From NCBI RefSeq assembly GCF_963678635.1, contig NC_087065.1, positions 54,092,397 through 54,156,396 of the forward strand: a stretch of DNA of 64,000 nt, written 5' to 3'. Below the pieces are notes generated by a model. The model was not told the origin of the DNA, did no database searches, and worked only from the letters and a program-made list of their open reading frames with translations. The DNA comes from Symsagittifera roscoffensis. Lineage: Eukaryota > Xenacoelomorpha > Acoela > Convolutidae. Shown in pieces: positions 46,401 through 61,400 of this stretch (positions within the stretch are counted from its first letter, which is position 1; the number at the start of each line of letters is the position of its first letter). A program made the position numbers and the translations under genes.

Positions 46401-49400
46401 AAAAGACAACTGTCGAAATTCCTTAGGAGCGGGGTTATGAAAAAGTTATTGGATGAAACAAAACATTTGCTGATTAGACAAGGAGAAACTGACGCATTTT
46501 TGCCTTGAGGAAGACTTGCCTAAATCTTCATAAAATTATTCCTACTCGCTTAGTAGAGGTGACTACTTTTTCCCAATTCTTCAGAAGACAATCTTGTTTT
46601 TTTTGCACAAAACTCAATTGCAAACTTTAATGTTTTTTGGACTGAGAGTGGAAATATTTTTTAAATTTTCAAAAATTAAATTGTTTACAACTAAATTTTA
46701 TTCCCAACCAATCAACGGTATACAGAAAACAGTTGTTGAAACTTTTATACTATAATTTATTTGTTTTTGTCCATCCATTTTTAAATGATTTGATTAATTA
46801 ATTATTTATCTGAATTTTAAGGCATATTGAAAAGATCTTGATATTTAGCGAAATTTAAAGCGCGAACGTAAAAATACCAAGAAAATCAAACACGCTATAT
46901 GACCGAGTCTTCGCTTCTCTTCGTAAAGCTGTTACCATCAGTGAGGCAGATGAACAATTTTAAAAAAATCTTGTTTCAATCTAACAAAAAGCAATTAACG
47001 AGAAAAAAAGACAAACCTGTGAGCAGGTGTCAGCTAGTTTTCCAACTTAAAAATCAATAACCGTCAAGGATTTACATTTAGAGCCTGCAAGCTTTTGCCA
47101 GCCTTATTGTCAAAAACTTGCATGAGTATTTAGATAACAATTGCTTAAAACGCAGAGCTCCAAAACTATGGCGTCAAACCATGGTTTGAGTTTTTGATTC
47201 TATAGATTCGGCCTACAAAATCAAAATTCTTAAATTGAGTTTGAATTTTTCTTTTTGGCACAAAAAGAGGTCATAAGCGTGAGATATACTAGCTAAATAG
47301 TCAAAAACTGAATTTTTTCTAAAATTAGGGTACGAATTGGAAAAAATTGGAGTTTTTTTCAGTTTTCAAACTTCACGTTTTTGGTCAAAAATCAATAGTC
47401 ATAAACAATAATTTTTGCAATGTTACCACTAAGAAAAAAGTAAAAACTTTCGTTAAATTTTAGGTTCCAAAACCACAGTAGAGAGTCGAAGTTTCAGGTC
47501 CTGAATGCACCAAGCAAACAACCTGAAAAAAAAACATTCTAAAGCCTTCTACGAAGACATTAACCATATAAACAGCTAACTCAGCAATATAAGTGAAAAG
47601 AATCCAAAATGGCAAACGTGGTAGCATACCCAGATTTGACCGTAAAAAGGTTCACAGGATTTGATCCAAAAGAAGTTGTCAGACATGTTCTCAACATACA
47701 AGAAGACAAGATATGTTCTCCCCAGCAATAGGCCAGGTCCAGGCGATGATCGAAACGTATTTGTTGATAGACAGAGAGCGGCATTCGGTTAATTAAAGAG
47801 AGGTCTAGCCGCATAATGATGTCGACGATTAGCAGCAGGTTTGGCTTGGGAAGATATAAAAAATGAAATTTTAGTTAGGTTCCTTAATGATAAGAATAAT
47901 TTAGAAAACTAAAAGAAGCAGAGGGTACAAAAAACTACCCCTCAAAATTTTCAAAAGTTACATGCCTAGATAAGGTACCGCAAAAGATTGTGGTTGACTA
48001 AACCAAATTCCAAACAATGATCTACAAACTACACAGCTAATGGATTTTTATGTTGGAGTTTTGAAACCTCCAAAACCAATTTGGGAAAGCCCATCAAGTG
48101 TTGATCGAAACTCCTGCCGCAACCTAGCAGCATTTAAAAGACCACTATTTGTAAAAAAAAAAGACAAACTAATCAAAAATTTATGTTCCGCGGAAGGCAG
48201 CAATCTTTTTATAGCAGCATCCAGTAGTATTAATTGTAACATGGAACAAGAGTGAAAAAAGATCAACTTATAGAAAGAATAAGTTTGGTAGAAGACCATG
48301 GAAACAACATAACATATAACCCAAGCGATCCAGCAAATATTCACCACGTCGACAAATTTTTTAGTTCGTGTCAAAGACATAGGACAATGCTTTGTTCAAA
48401 AAATTGTTTCGAATTTGAAGGTCATAAAGAGCAATATGAAGGACAACCGCTGTGTAGAGAAGAATTTTTTAAGATTGATATGATGTCTAGGCCGAAATAA
48501 GATAATGACTACAAATGAATTAGTTAACGGGTAAATTCATGCAAATCTTACAATAAAGCAGCGGACTATTTTTTGGATGTGAAAAATGACAGAAAATTAT
48601 TAAGTCTATAACAGTCTCCAACGATTCAAAAGATTAATTTTCTATCAATTGGGGTTGAAATCCTGTTGATGACAAGAACAAACAGAAAAGGTTTAAATCT
48701 GTAGACACCGAAGCCTTGTCTTTTTTCAAAGCAAATGGGTACATCATACCGGAGACAAGTTTCGATGTTTATCAGAAATGTTCTACACTACAACCTGGAA
48801 AACTTTCAAAACTTAATTCAAAATAAGCAGAAATTTAAAGATAGAGGGAAGAAGACCTAATTCCATGGAATATTTTTTAAAGCTAGTTTTTTTTACTAAC
48901 TCTGATTATGTAGTGAAAACGAAAAAAAACATGTGTAATAAAAAACTGCAATTTTTGGGGCTAAAATTTAAAAAAAAAGCTAAATACTTCAACATTGAAT
49001 TTCGTTTATCAGCATAGTATGTCAGTAGATATTTCGAAACTAACAATGAATCTTAAAAAGATGTAATGAGAGATTGCAGTACTTATCTAACACAAGAATT
49101 AAAACTATATCTACATAGGTTTTCATCAAAAAAATAAAATTAGACCAAAAATTATTATATCCCCAGAGTCAACAAAATTGTTCTGAAGATATTAAATTTT
49201 TGTGAACTTTTTTCTACAACTTCACTAGGAAGATAAGAACTTTTGAAAATGTTTGGGTATTATTTTCAAGGCTTGAGCATTTCATTAACTTTTTGTATTT
49301 TTTCTAACATTCAATAGTCTTATAAAGTCTGTTTTCTTTTGTGTTACTGCTGATGCTCTTTTTCAAAATAACTGGCAAAATGTACAAAAGTTTCGTTAAT

Positions 49401-52400
49401 GGAAAAGAACTTCATTTTGTAACGCTAATTTTACACGAAACACTAAATGGCGGCTGAAAAAATTCTTTTTTTTGACAAATTATTCATATGGTAGGATCAA
49501 AGTTGCCTATACTTGATTAAAGCTTCTATGCGCAAATTGAATACTAAAAATACTGCACAGAAACTGTTGTCATGCCCAATCAAGAATGAGACATGCAAAA
49601 AGAAAAGATTTTTGGACATTAGGTCGTGCCATTTTGGGTGATTGTTACCGTTGCCTTTGAGACCCTTTTAAAACCAAAGAGGGGCCGAAACAACGATTTT
49701 GAACTTGCATCGACGAAAAGTTTCAAGCAAACAGACTAACATACTAGCCTTCAACACAAATCTCATCTCTTTTTGTTCTTAAAATTGCTTTGTTCCAATA
49801 AATAGTTGTTTACAAAAGCGAACGAGCCAAAAATTTGACCCAAACTGCTGTTGGTTCATGCCAACACTCTTGGTGGCATATGACGCTATCTTATTTCATG
49901 ATACCATTTAGTGTATGCCAACGGAAAACAAACTGGTGATAACATGTAGCCTTCATGCTTCCAATGATACTTGCCCTTTAAAATATTTGGCTAAATTCAT
50001 ATTTCTTCTGCATCAATAAGAGCGCACAGACTTGTTTCCAAGAAAAATAAGAAAGATTATGGAATAAAATCACCCAATGAGCAATTTTTTAGTTTTCAAC
50101 TCTGATATTCGGAAATTCTTTCTTGGTAAAGCGGAATTGAACGTTTTGAACTCACACGAAACTCCAATTCTGTGCATGTACTAATCAAACAATTTAGTTT
50201 GGGTGTTTTCTTTATTTCTTGCTTTGATATAAAGAAAACACCCAAATATTTCTTATTTTTCTTGTTTACTCTAACTCGAGCCTGATAGTGGGGCGTTTGC
50301 TTAACCATCCTTTATATTTTTGGCTTTAATCTTTCATCTAATTTTTATCTTTATTAGATAAGCTAGCTCACTTGGCGTTTTTTTAGTTTTTGATAAAATC
50401 AGAGTTTAATGAAACCTAGCAAAACAATTTTTCTACATTGTTTTAATTCCGAAAATGTGGGTTTGTTATGGCCCAAAATATCCATACCATAACCAAGTAA
50501 AATAATTGCTTCCTACTCGAAACAATATCTTCCAACTTTTGGATTCTGTAAGACACAGAAATTAGCTAAACTATACGAAGACGGAGTCAGCACAAGACGA
50601 AGTAAGAAGTATGACTTCCAGAAGAAGTTAGAACAAAACCGTAGCTTGGTCTGAACATCCTGATGATGAACACACAAAACTCAAGATATTTACTATGAAG
50701 AAATGGCTTAAATGGCGTTCTCTGATTTTACCGAAAAAGAGAAAGGTTGAAACGATCTAATGCAAATACGAAGAACTTGAACAAAATGCAAGTTTCAAAT
50801 GGAAAAGTCAAAGACCTGACTTTCAATTTTGGCAATTTTTTTATTTTCGGTTTTAACCCTGAGTTTTTGATGATTTTCTGTAATCAATGTACATATGCGT
50901 TTCGAATAACTATCTACATGAAAAAAAGGGCAAGAATTGTAGCATTGAATATGCTACCTAACTAAATACCTAATTTTTTAAATACCAGTATGATTTAAAT
51001 ATTTCTATCATTATTAGACTCAATTTTCCCCTGAAATTTAAAAACAAGTATGTAGCGATATAAATGGACTGATTGTTTTGTTCTGCTTCGAAATACGGAC
51101 GAAAAAACGATATGCATCCCGTGTTTTTAAAGCCTAACAAGAGACGGTGAGTAATAGAACACCTGCAAATCAAAGACTTGATAAAGACAGCCGTAGTTTC
51201 TCTGTAGATATAACTACAATTATAACTATAGTAATTTTGCCTCTTTTAACGGCGTCTTTTAACGGTGTTCGGATTGGCCGAGAACGTTGAAAAAGATTAA
51301 AAATAGACAGTGAAAGTCAGAAAAGCAGATTTTTAACACAGTATTTTTTGAAAACCGAATTAATTTAAAATTGCTCAAATCACAAAATAAAGAGCTTCAA
51401 TAGGATATGTCATGGTCATCCATATGTGGGTTTTGAGGCCCGAATAATAACTTGTAATTACCGACGAAGTCGTTGTTGCGACAGAAGCGGACATCAAGCA
51501 CATCGCATTTGCCTACGAATGCAGTGTGGTCTGCACTGTACATCGGCTGCGCCCCTGAAACCACATCAACTTTAGGTCGCACTTCTTATAATTGGTGTTT
51601 TTTGAAGGCGATCTTTTCTCTTTACGGCCCAAAAATACTTATGTGTTTAAATTTTTGTCTACCTATCTATATAGCTTGAGTGAATAATCAGACATCGTTC
51701 AACCCATACGGTCGATACATAACTCGACCACCTCAACCCCGTATAGACGTCAATTCAGCTGAAAGAAATTATGTGTTTCAATTTGAGTTGGAGATTTTAC
51801 TTTCATAGTAATCAATTTCAACAAGGGTTGGGATTAGCGGGGGGAGGGGTTGGCGCGTTCTTTTTCTCAGGGATTGGACTCCTTCGCCATCCGAAGGTTG
51901 CCGCTCTGGTATACCTTTACTTCCATTTTTGGTCAACAAACCCTTAACTTTTTCTAAAGGCCAGTTTATACTAATTTTGAGAGGAAGCACGCGCAAAAAA
52001 ATGCGCAATTTTTTTTGATCAAAGCCTTCCACAAGGTCCCATAAATTGCCTTTTTAGTTTATTGTTTCAAAAATTTGCCTGCGGCACTGACAATGCTGAC
52101 AGTTTTAGTCGACCTGAACCCATCGCAGTCTGGTCGGTCAATTTTAGTCGGTCCCCCATACCCCCCCCCCCACCCCCCGTGGAAATTCTAGATTTCAACC
52201 GATTTCAACCGATCAGATTTCAACCGATCAGATTCCAGCGTTTATGGTTCAACTTTCAAAAAATCTAAAATAAAAATTCTGGGCCATGTAGCAGAAAAGG
52301 AGCAGCAAATAATTGGGCCAAGAATGATTGTGGAGTGTTTAAACGGTTAATGCTCGCGGAATGTTTTTTTTTATGAACTCGGTACAAACTTTGCGTTGTT

Positions 52401-55400
52401 AAAGCATTGATTAGGTTTTCTGCACAGAAGGTTGTCTTGCCATCAAAATTTTCTAGCAGAAAGACTTAAGCAAATCAAAAAATCTAAAGCAAGCGGTTAG
52501 AACTTAATTTCCGCCAACTCAATTTGAGGGTCTTCTTCGTTTATTTGTTAACTGCTTGCTACCATGAAATCTAAAATATCATCTCATAATTAATTTAAAC
52601 ATGGAAAAAGTAAACGGATGGTAGGATAAGCGAAAACAAGTCTGAAAAGCACTTCTAGGTAGAAGTCAAAGAAATAATAGTTGGTTGTTTTCGTTTGGTA
52701 CCAGATTATTGTTCTGCTAAAATAGTTCAATTTTACATACTTTATTGAAAAAATGAATGCGGGTAATTTTGCCTAATCAAGCCAACTATTGCTTCTTTAT
52801 TATCAGTGATACTAACAGTCATGGTGCATAACAGGTTCCTCTAGTAATGTTTCAAAATTTAAAACGCGAATTTAATGGTGCATAACTCGAATTCAGATAG
52901 CAAACCTTCGAAGGACTTACTGAGACTAAAAGCTTCCAAAAACATCAAAGCGGTTAATACAACATAATTTGTTTCCACGGCTTTCAGAGGTTATGATAAT
53001 CTTATTGACCTTTTTGAAAGTTTTGTCATAAAATATTAAAATTAAATTGTTAAAATGTTAAAATAAAATGTTAAATTTGCCCTAAAATTTCTCAAAATAC
53101 TTCACAGATGTTTCACTCAAAGCTTAAGCAAAAGAGTTATCACCTGCAATTTTTTCTCCAATTTTTTTCTGAAAAAAATGCTCATTTCGCGCACTGTAGA
53201 AACTTGTTTTTGTCAATTTTTTTTATAGCTGGCTACCCTCTAACCGGAATGTACAGCCGTTGACATATGTCAGGGCTTTTGCTGACAATACAAAGTTTTT
53301 TTTTAGTTTTGTATCAGTAATACCAATTCAATCGTAGTATCCGAGAAGCAGAAGTTGAAGTTGAAGTACAAAACCGAAGCTGAAATTAGAAGCCACATAC
53401 AAACATAGCCAACTGACAAGCAGTCAATGAACGCAAATGAAAAGAAAGAAAATACTGAAAAAAATCTCAACTTTTGAAATTCAAAGAATGTATTTCTATA
53501 TCAATTAATAACTGATTATTTTTCAAGAAGATGAACCCCAATTGAGAAAACTGGATCAATAGGTAACTTTTCATTCCGCTGAGAAATCTAAAAAAAAATC
53601 CACTTCCGAAATTAGAAGTCAATCACGGGTTTTGTGACCATCACATTTTTGCTGTTCGATATTGCAGTTTGTATTCCTTTTAACAAAAAACGATTTGAAC
53701 CTAAAATGAAATCAAAAATCATACTGCAAAAAAAACCAAATTGGAGTCCTAACAATTTTAAAGCATATGGTTTTAAAATTCACAAAAAAATCACTCCATT
53801 CTTTGGCTCTTGAAAAATCTTCACTACGTTCATTGACTCTTGAAAAATCAAAAATATGAAATAATTTTTCATGCGTGTTAAATTCGACCAAAGAATGAAA
53901 GGTTTGTGCTCGGTGTAAACTTCGCCTATTTAACTAACCACTTTTGAATGGAATAATGTATACCCTCTGAAAAAAAAATGATTTTTTGAACTCAAATTGA
54001 AATGTTATTTTACTAGTTTATTTTTCTTTCGTGAACAAATTGCGGCTCAAAAACTGCTTGCCCTTTTTCATCCTTACCCCTCACCTGCGAATTTTACCAG
54101 TAAAGTTTTTGTTTGGATTGTCTAATCGATATGAAAGTTGATATGCGAATAAACCAAGACATGATTAACATATTTGATATTTTATCTAACCTTTTAAAAC
54201 CACTAGTTACACCATAAAATTGATGATCATGCTCATGCTATGTGAAGAAAAAAGAGCCAAATCACCAGTTTGGCTTATAAAAGACAATTAGCGCGCAAAA
54301 CATTTTGTTTAACTACCGCGTGAACGGGAACTTTCTTCGGCTCAGATATCATTCCAATTTGGTTTGGCGCAAGCTATTTGTAACTATTGAAATGCTTGTA
54401 ACTATTTGTAACTGTTTGTAGTTTACTTAGCTTGTGGTAAGATTTCTATCATTTTTTATATTTCCTAACGGGTTTCTTTTTATTTCTTTTTTTTTTCCTT
54501 GAAGCACGGCAGTCAAAACAATCAGGGTTTTGACTTGATACAAGCACGAGCAGTCCTGTTGCTCTTTTTATGTGCCAACGTGTTCAGGCATTACTGATTC
54601 AATAACCAGTTTCCAAAAAAGTAAGTTTCGTCTTAGAGTATTCTCCACAAGCCAAGATTTTTTGCGCAAACCTTGTTGGTGAGGTTGGTGCGTTATGCAC
54701 AAACCTTACAACGCCAAATTGCGTATTTTGTGAGTTGTACGCGGATTCAGCAAATAGACCGCTCTTTTTGGTTTTCCTTTGATCTTGTGTTTCATTTGAC
54801 TGTGCCGACAAAATTTCACTATGTTCTTAGGCTTGTCAGGATTCCAGAGACCTGCACACACCAAATTGTGCGCCTATCTAGTGCACAGTTTGGCCTCGTA
54901 ATAAATTGAACAGCGAAAAAAAACTCTGCAAAAGCACTTCCGCCGTTCTCCAAAACCCTACCGTCTTCCTCTCCGAAATTCACTACAGAATGTCTCTATT
55001 TTGTTGGAAAAAAAATTAGAAAAAATTCTAGAACATTTCGAAACCATGTGTTTTTCTACTTTTTATTACATTTTTGTTTTTCTTCTGAGTTAGCTTGAAA
55101 AATTGATTGAGAAAAAGCCATAAATTTATGCAACCGTCTCACACTTGCATACACAGACACACATATACACACACACTCACCTTTGCTATTACCTTGAAAA
55201 GAAAAGGGTGCAAAATTACGTGGAAAATGCGTGCAATGATGAGCAACAAACAGATTTTTTGCTTGGTATTCATTAATTGGGGGAAAGAATTTAGGTTGCT
55301 TCAGCAAAGTTACCGAGATTGCTCTAACTACATCGATCTCAAGTATAAAAACCGAGAAAACATCTCATTTACTGTTCCACCAAAAAGTCAGTTTTCATTA

Positions 55401-58400
55401 TAGAAACCTGAGCTACTATACTAGAACTGTTTGAAAAAATTTAACGGTTAGTGAAGATGATGACAACAATAAAGTAAATGGTAAATTTTAACGCAAGAAA
55501 GTTCCTTTTTCCTGGAATCGAACCTGCTCCCTATGTTTATGTTTTCTGTTTGGATGAAATATGAACAAATTTGAACTCACGTGACTGGATGAGTTCATCG
55601 ACGTCCCACACGAAAACATTACCCGCTCCCGATCCTCCTCCGGCTGCGAAATATTTCCCGTCTATAGATGGATACACGATATTTTACAACAGTACAGAGA
55701 GCAAGTGAACCAATTCTGAAAACTGCGCTATGCAAAAGTAGAACGTTTTCAGACAGAACTTATATTTCAAGATCGCCGGAAGACTCAAATTTCTCTCCGA
55801 TATTTGTTTTCATTATTGCCAGATTTTTTGTAAGGTTCCTTGCGACCTAAGCTAAACTGCTGCAATAGAGCTTCGAGACCGTAAAATGGCGTAAGTAGAG
55901 ATGAGAGAAAAATTTTTGTTTTGGAAGAAATGCTGTTTATACAATTCTTTTAATATGTTTGTATGACTAGCATTTTTTCATAGACAAAATTTATGGAACT
56001 GTATGGCTAGCATTTTCGGTGTAGTGTGGTCAACCCGGGTCCGCCACATTTAGCGGGGGTATCCAAAAAATAGGCTACCATTTAATGGACTATTGTAATG
56101 TATGGTGTATAATGGCCTTTGGAGAGAGTGATGCTTCTTGTGGAGTTGTTCCATAGGACGTTCTTTGAGTTGCTGTTCAGAGCCAGACACTTGATGCCTT
56201 CCTGTGAAGAGTAGAATAGCTTGTTTTCGTCATGCGTGAATGCCAAATCTGTTATTGGCGACTTGACCAACTGAAACAGTTCAAATTAAATTTGAACTAT
56301 TTTGAGATATCCATTTTTGACTGACTGACCGTAAAATTTTTCTGAAGGCGCCTTTGGCGCCAATCTATACTAATTTTGAGGTTGGGAGCGCGCGCCGAAA
56401 AAACCCGATTTTTTGGTCGAAATTTTCCAAAAAGTGCCTAAAAACGTTATTTTTGGCCTGTTTTTCCAACAAAAATTTTGCCTGCGGCGCAGAAATGTTA
56501 GCCAAAACACGGTGTTTATAGTGGTTTGGGAGAGCTCAGGTAATCAATTTGGTCGACCTAAAAAAAAGGTCGACAAATCCGCCAACAAGTTGACGCTTTG
56601 AGGGTAGTGCAAAATCTTGATGATCCATTTTGGAGTATTCAGCAATCAAAACTGAGTTTTATGCAGCACCTATAAGCAATTTGATTCCAAATATTGAAGT
56701 TTTATTGTCTTTTATAATGAAATAAAATTTTCAAAACACTTTTATGGGAAATTGTTTTTAGAAGATGAAATCTCCACAATTAAACTGATCACATGACCTT
56801 GTCTTCTGCACTGAGTTTGAGTCTCTGTATCCCGTAGATCTCCAGCAACCCACTGTCATATCCCACGGCCAGATACCTGTCGTCAGAAAAAAATAAAAAC
56901 TATTTAAACTTCCAAATTCAGTTACGTTATAAATTATTCAATTATTTGATGGAAATATTCTTTTAGGTCGAGCAATTTTGCTTTTCCAGTTTCACTAAAA
57001 TCAATTAAAGACACTTTTTTGTCAAACTATTGAGCCATATTTTGCTGAGTGAGTCACCTGTCCTTCATTGACACCTTCAGCTTTGTCACTTTCAGGCCCA
57101 TGTTGAACACCTCCTTCAGAGTGGCCACATTGCACTTCCTCAAAAGGTCATCCGAGGTCATTTTGGTGGTGGTTGAAGAGGAGGAGCCTGAACTGGTCTG
57201 AAGGTGATAGTAGGCTGACAAGTCCCACACCTGCGATGGCAAAACTTCATCAACCAAATGAATTCATGAGAATTGTTTAGGTGGCGCGGAGACCGTGAAT
57301 TTTTGCGCCAAGACTCTTCCAAAAAAACTAATTTATATTACCATGCCAAAACTTGAGGACTCGTTCCCATTATAAATCCCTTCTTCTGTCAAAAAAAACT
57401 TAAGCCCCCAGCCGCCCCCCCCCCAACACTTTATATCAACTTCTAATAGACCTTAAATCAATCAATGTGCCTTCAATCATCAGTTCACACAAGCGTGCTT
57501 TCATATCTTGTAAGTACTGAACGAAGCTATGCACAGAATTATCGAGTTATGTATGAATAAACAAACATGCACAGTCTATTTCGCTTTACATAAAGGTTTG
57601 CTTTATCTGAAACCATTACTTCGATCATTGAAATCGTTAGATAAAAATACTAGTACCCATTTTCTGTTTCTTTAATTCAAAGTTTGGTAGAAAAAAATTG
57701 TGCCAGTTAAACTATATTTTCAAGCAATTAAATTTTACTTTACGTCAGCTTTCAAAAATTTTGAGCGCAGAAAACGGGCAACGCGAGCATTTTATGTCAA
57801 CAAGACTGCTTGTATATCAGGGCAAAGCGCTGAATGTTCCGAATGCCTTTTAATCCATGTCGAACAGGTTTTTAGAAAAGAAAATTTTGAAAAACTATAA
57901 GTTTTGGGCAAAATCAAAGATCAAGTGTGCAAATTTGAGTCGTACGAAACTAATAGACCAATCAGCTAGCCTCAATAAAATTTGAAACTTCGATCGCCGA
58001 AAATAGCTAGCCTCAATTCAATTTGGAATATGATTTCGATCGCCGAAAACTGACTGAATAAGAAAACCACACCAAGCATAAATATTCCGTTTTCTACAAA
58101 ACCCCGAACAATAAAAAAATGGAAACAAGAGTGCTCGTATCAGGGCGAAGCCTTGAAAGTTCCGACTGCCTTTTAAGGTCTTTTGAGCAGTAATAACATA
58201 AAAAAATTAAACGTAATAAAAAAAAAATTTAAAGAAAATTTGAGATTTTTTGTAAAAAAAGCCCCCTGCACCATAAAAAGTACAAAGTAATCAGTTTTGC
58301 TCCTTCAACCAATTTAGAACATTTTCTGAGAGTTTACGCGTTAATAGCGCAAAATATATCGCTCGTGCGTTAATTGTCCCAAATCGGCCAAAATGGCAAA

Positions 58401-61400
58401 TTTCAAACCCTCATAACTTTACGAAAAATGATCACAGGTAAAATATGTTTTCAAATTTAACCTCAAAACAACAATACTTTTTGACTGATCCGTTTTTGAA
58501 TGATTAAAAAATCCGACAAAACTGGCTAGTTCAAAAGTCGAAATTTGTCTGAAGAAAAAAAACCACCCGAACACAAATATTCCGTTACTATCGTCACGAA
58601 AGTCGGAACAATAAAGCGCGCAAAACTTAACCAAAATAGACCAACTAGCAATTTCTAAACGCCCATAATTGTTCCGATTTTCGAAGAAAATGGAATATTA
58701 AGCTCGGTGTAGTTTTTTTTATTCAGCCAATTTTCACCGATCGAAATAATAATTTCCAACAAAAATTTTTTGTACCCCATTGAAGATATCAACTTCTTGA
58801 GTTCAAATGTGATAAAATATTTGCTCTCCGATAATTTTTTTTTAGTTCTGGGGGTTTGAAGGTTGCCAAATTTGCTATGTTTCTGGACTAAATTATGTGC
58901 GCTTTGAAGAGTTTATTCATTATGCTGAGAGCGTAACGCGAATTATTCATGCGTGGCGAATTATCCCGCACAACCAAATCGTTCCAAATTGAATGGAGGC
59001 TTGCTAATTGGTCGTATTAATTTTGTTTGTCTCAGAATTTCACACTTTGATATTGCCCCAATTTTATTTGTTTTCAATATTTTCTTTTCTCGAAAATTAA
59101 TCGATATTATTTAAGCTACAGTCGGAACATTCAGGATTTTGCCCTGATATACGAGCAGTCTTGTTTCATCAGTTTTAAAAAGTAGGTTAAAAAACCCAAA
59201 GCTGGGGTATTTTCAGAACTGATTTACAAAACTCACTGCTGATAGAAAAAAAGTTTCCCCACAAATATAAAACGAATGTTTTCTAATCTCGGAAAATTGC
59301 GGTCTAAACTAAAAATGGTATGGTTATCTGGAAAGGGAAGCCGCTACAAAAATTGTATCACTGGCTGACCTTGAGTTGTTTGGCGGCGCAGAATATGTAT
59401 CGACAGTTGTGTTGTTGTGGGAACTCTGTGGCAGCCAAGTGACATGTCATTTGGGGGTGGGGCAACACTTCCTGCTCAAAGTGGGCGTACACATCCCCGG
59501 ACTGGATATCCCACACGTATAGTTGGGAATCGTCTGCTATGCTGGCGCACACGTTCGCGTACACTATTGTACAGATTGCGCGAATCTGACCTGTAAACAA
59601 AAACACGTTCTCAATTGGACATCTTAAATTCTTTGATAATTTTCGACTCAAGGCCGTTTTTTGCGTCTTGAACTCACACTTTATCATTGCGAAGTGAACG
59701 ACAATCTCGAAGTGAACGCCTTACCACTATGCTAAGGGTCTCTGAATATCTAGAGTATTAAATAGCACATCATTGTGTGACTCATAGAATTCGTGCTAAA
59801 TCATCATTTGGCGAGAGACCTCAGAAAATCAATTTTATGGGTTTTAAAAAATTGATCAGTTTTGTTGGTCTAATTTTACTGGCTGTCAAAGTTTCGATGA
59901 CCGAGAACTATCGCAAAATTTTGGATTCGCGCTTGCCACCTCAAGAGTTCAATTTCGAACAGGTTAAACAAAAGCGTCGGTATTAAATTATGTTGAAAAT
60001 TGTGATGTGGCGTGGATTATGAATGTATGGACCAAGTTGACCTCTGTGTTCGTCGAAGTTCATTGCCAGTTCGTCAGTCTCCGTGTCCCATACACGAACA
60101 GTTTTGTCATTGGACCCACTCAGTAGATAAGCCCCGTTGCGCAGATACTGCAGACAGGTGGGGAAGGATTGGTGTCCGAAGAGGGAACACCTCAGGGCCC
60201 GGCTGGGGGAGGGATAGCAGGTGTTGGCAGGGATCAGACTGGACGACTCACGTGATCTAAAGGGAGAGAAAACGTGACTGAAGAGCACTTCAAGTGTCAA
60301 TCAAAACAGGGTTGTAAAATGTTCTTCATAAAAAACTACACAGCTTGTATGTTGGTCCGTTAACTGGGCGAAAAGTGTTGTTATTTAACTTTAGGATAAA
60401 GCGAGTTCCATCTCCACTTACTCGCACACCTGTCGGCACTTCTCGAGTATCTTTTTGATTGGCCCCTTTGAACTAGACTCCATCACACTCATTCTCCCAA
60501 GGAACTCATGGGCAAAATTATTACTCAGCTGTTGGTTCTTCTCTTCCTCGTGATTCATGTTTAAGGCCGGTTTGCACAGTCGAAGACAGTCGCGGATCCG
60601 TCTAATCTCGGGAGACAGTTCCTTCAGAACTTTAGGACCCCAGAAAATCAACACTTCGTTGAAGTCTTCTATGACCTAGTAATGTAAAATTAGAAAAATA
60701 TATTCACCAGAAATTGTAAATTTTAAAATTGTATCAGTAGCTAGTAGCTGCCAAATTATAGAACTTTTTTCAATATAGAACTTTTTCGGTTTTTAGATTG
60801 TCCACTAATTTTGTCCAGTGAAAAATAGATTTAAGTTTTAGTTATTTGACAAAAATGGCTCTAAATAAGCTTTAGAAAAATAAAAAAGCTAAAACTGAAT
60901 TTGAATAGGAATAACGATAGACGGTTGTTGTGCAAGTAGCACAAAATGTTCCGACCACATAAGAAACTACAAATAAAGTGTTTTCTTTAATCTTCTTCAA
61001 TTTAGTGTCGTCTTTTTGTGCGTGGCGTAATGATAAAACTAAACAAACGCGTCAAAAGTTAGTAAATTAGGCATAACCGACAACAGTTGTCTGAAAAAAG
61101 AGAACAGCAGACAAGAAAAAATAGAAAAAAAATTCAAAATTCGAAAATTGTTTCTAATTGTTTTTGCACACTTGTTTAAAATTTATCGTGGAAACTTTTG
61201 TTGCCAAAGAAAAGCTAAGAGAAGCTTCCAAAACCAAGCTTCCAAGTTAAATCAAGTTTTTTCAGCTTAAATTAAAGTGAGCCGTGTTACTCGCTCGAAA
61301 TTAGACTAAACTAATTTCAAAAACTTAATTGCCGTTTTTCTCGACACTGGGACAATTTTTTGAGAGATTTTTGGATTCGTTTGAATCACGACTAAAAGGG

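Noticed and set aside
55502-55530. Inverted GGTTCGATTCC as a tRNA gene
   Set aside because: No A box or acceptor-stem pairing was found upstream on the minus strand. At most it is a SINE fragment.
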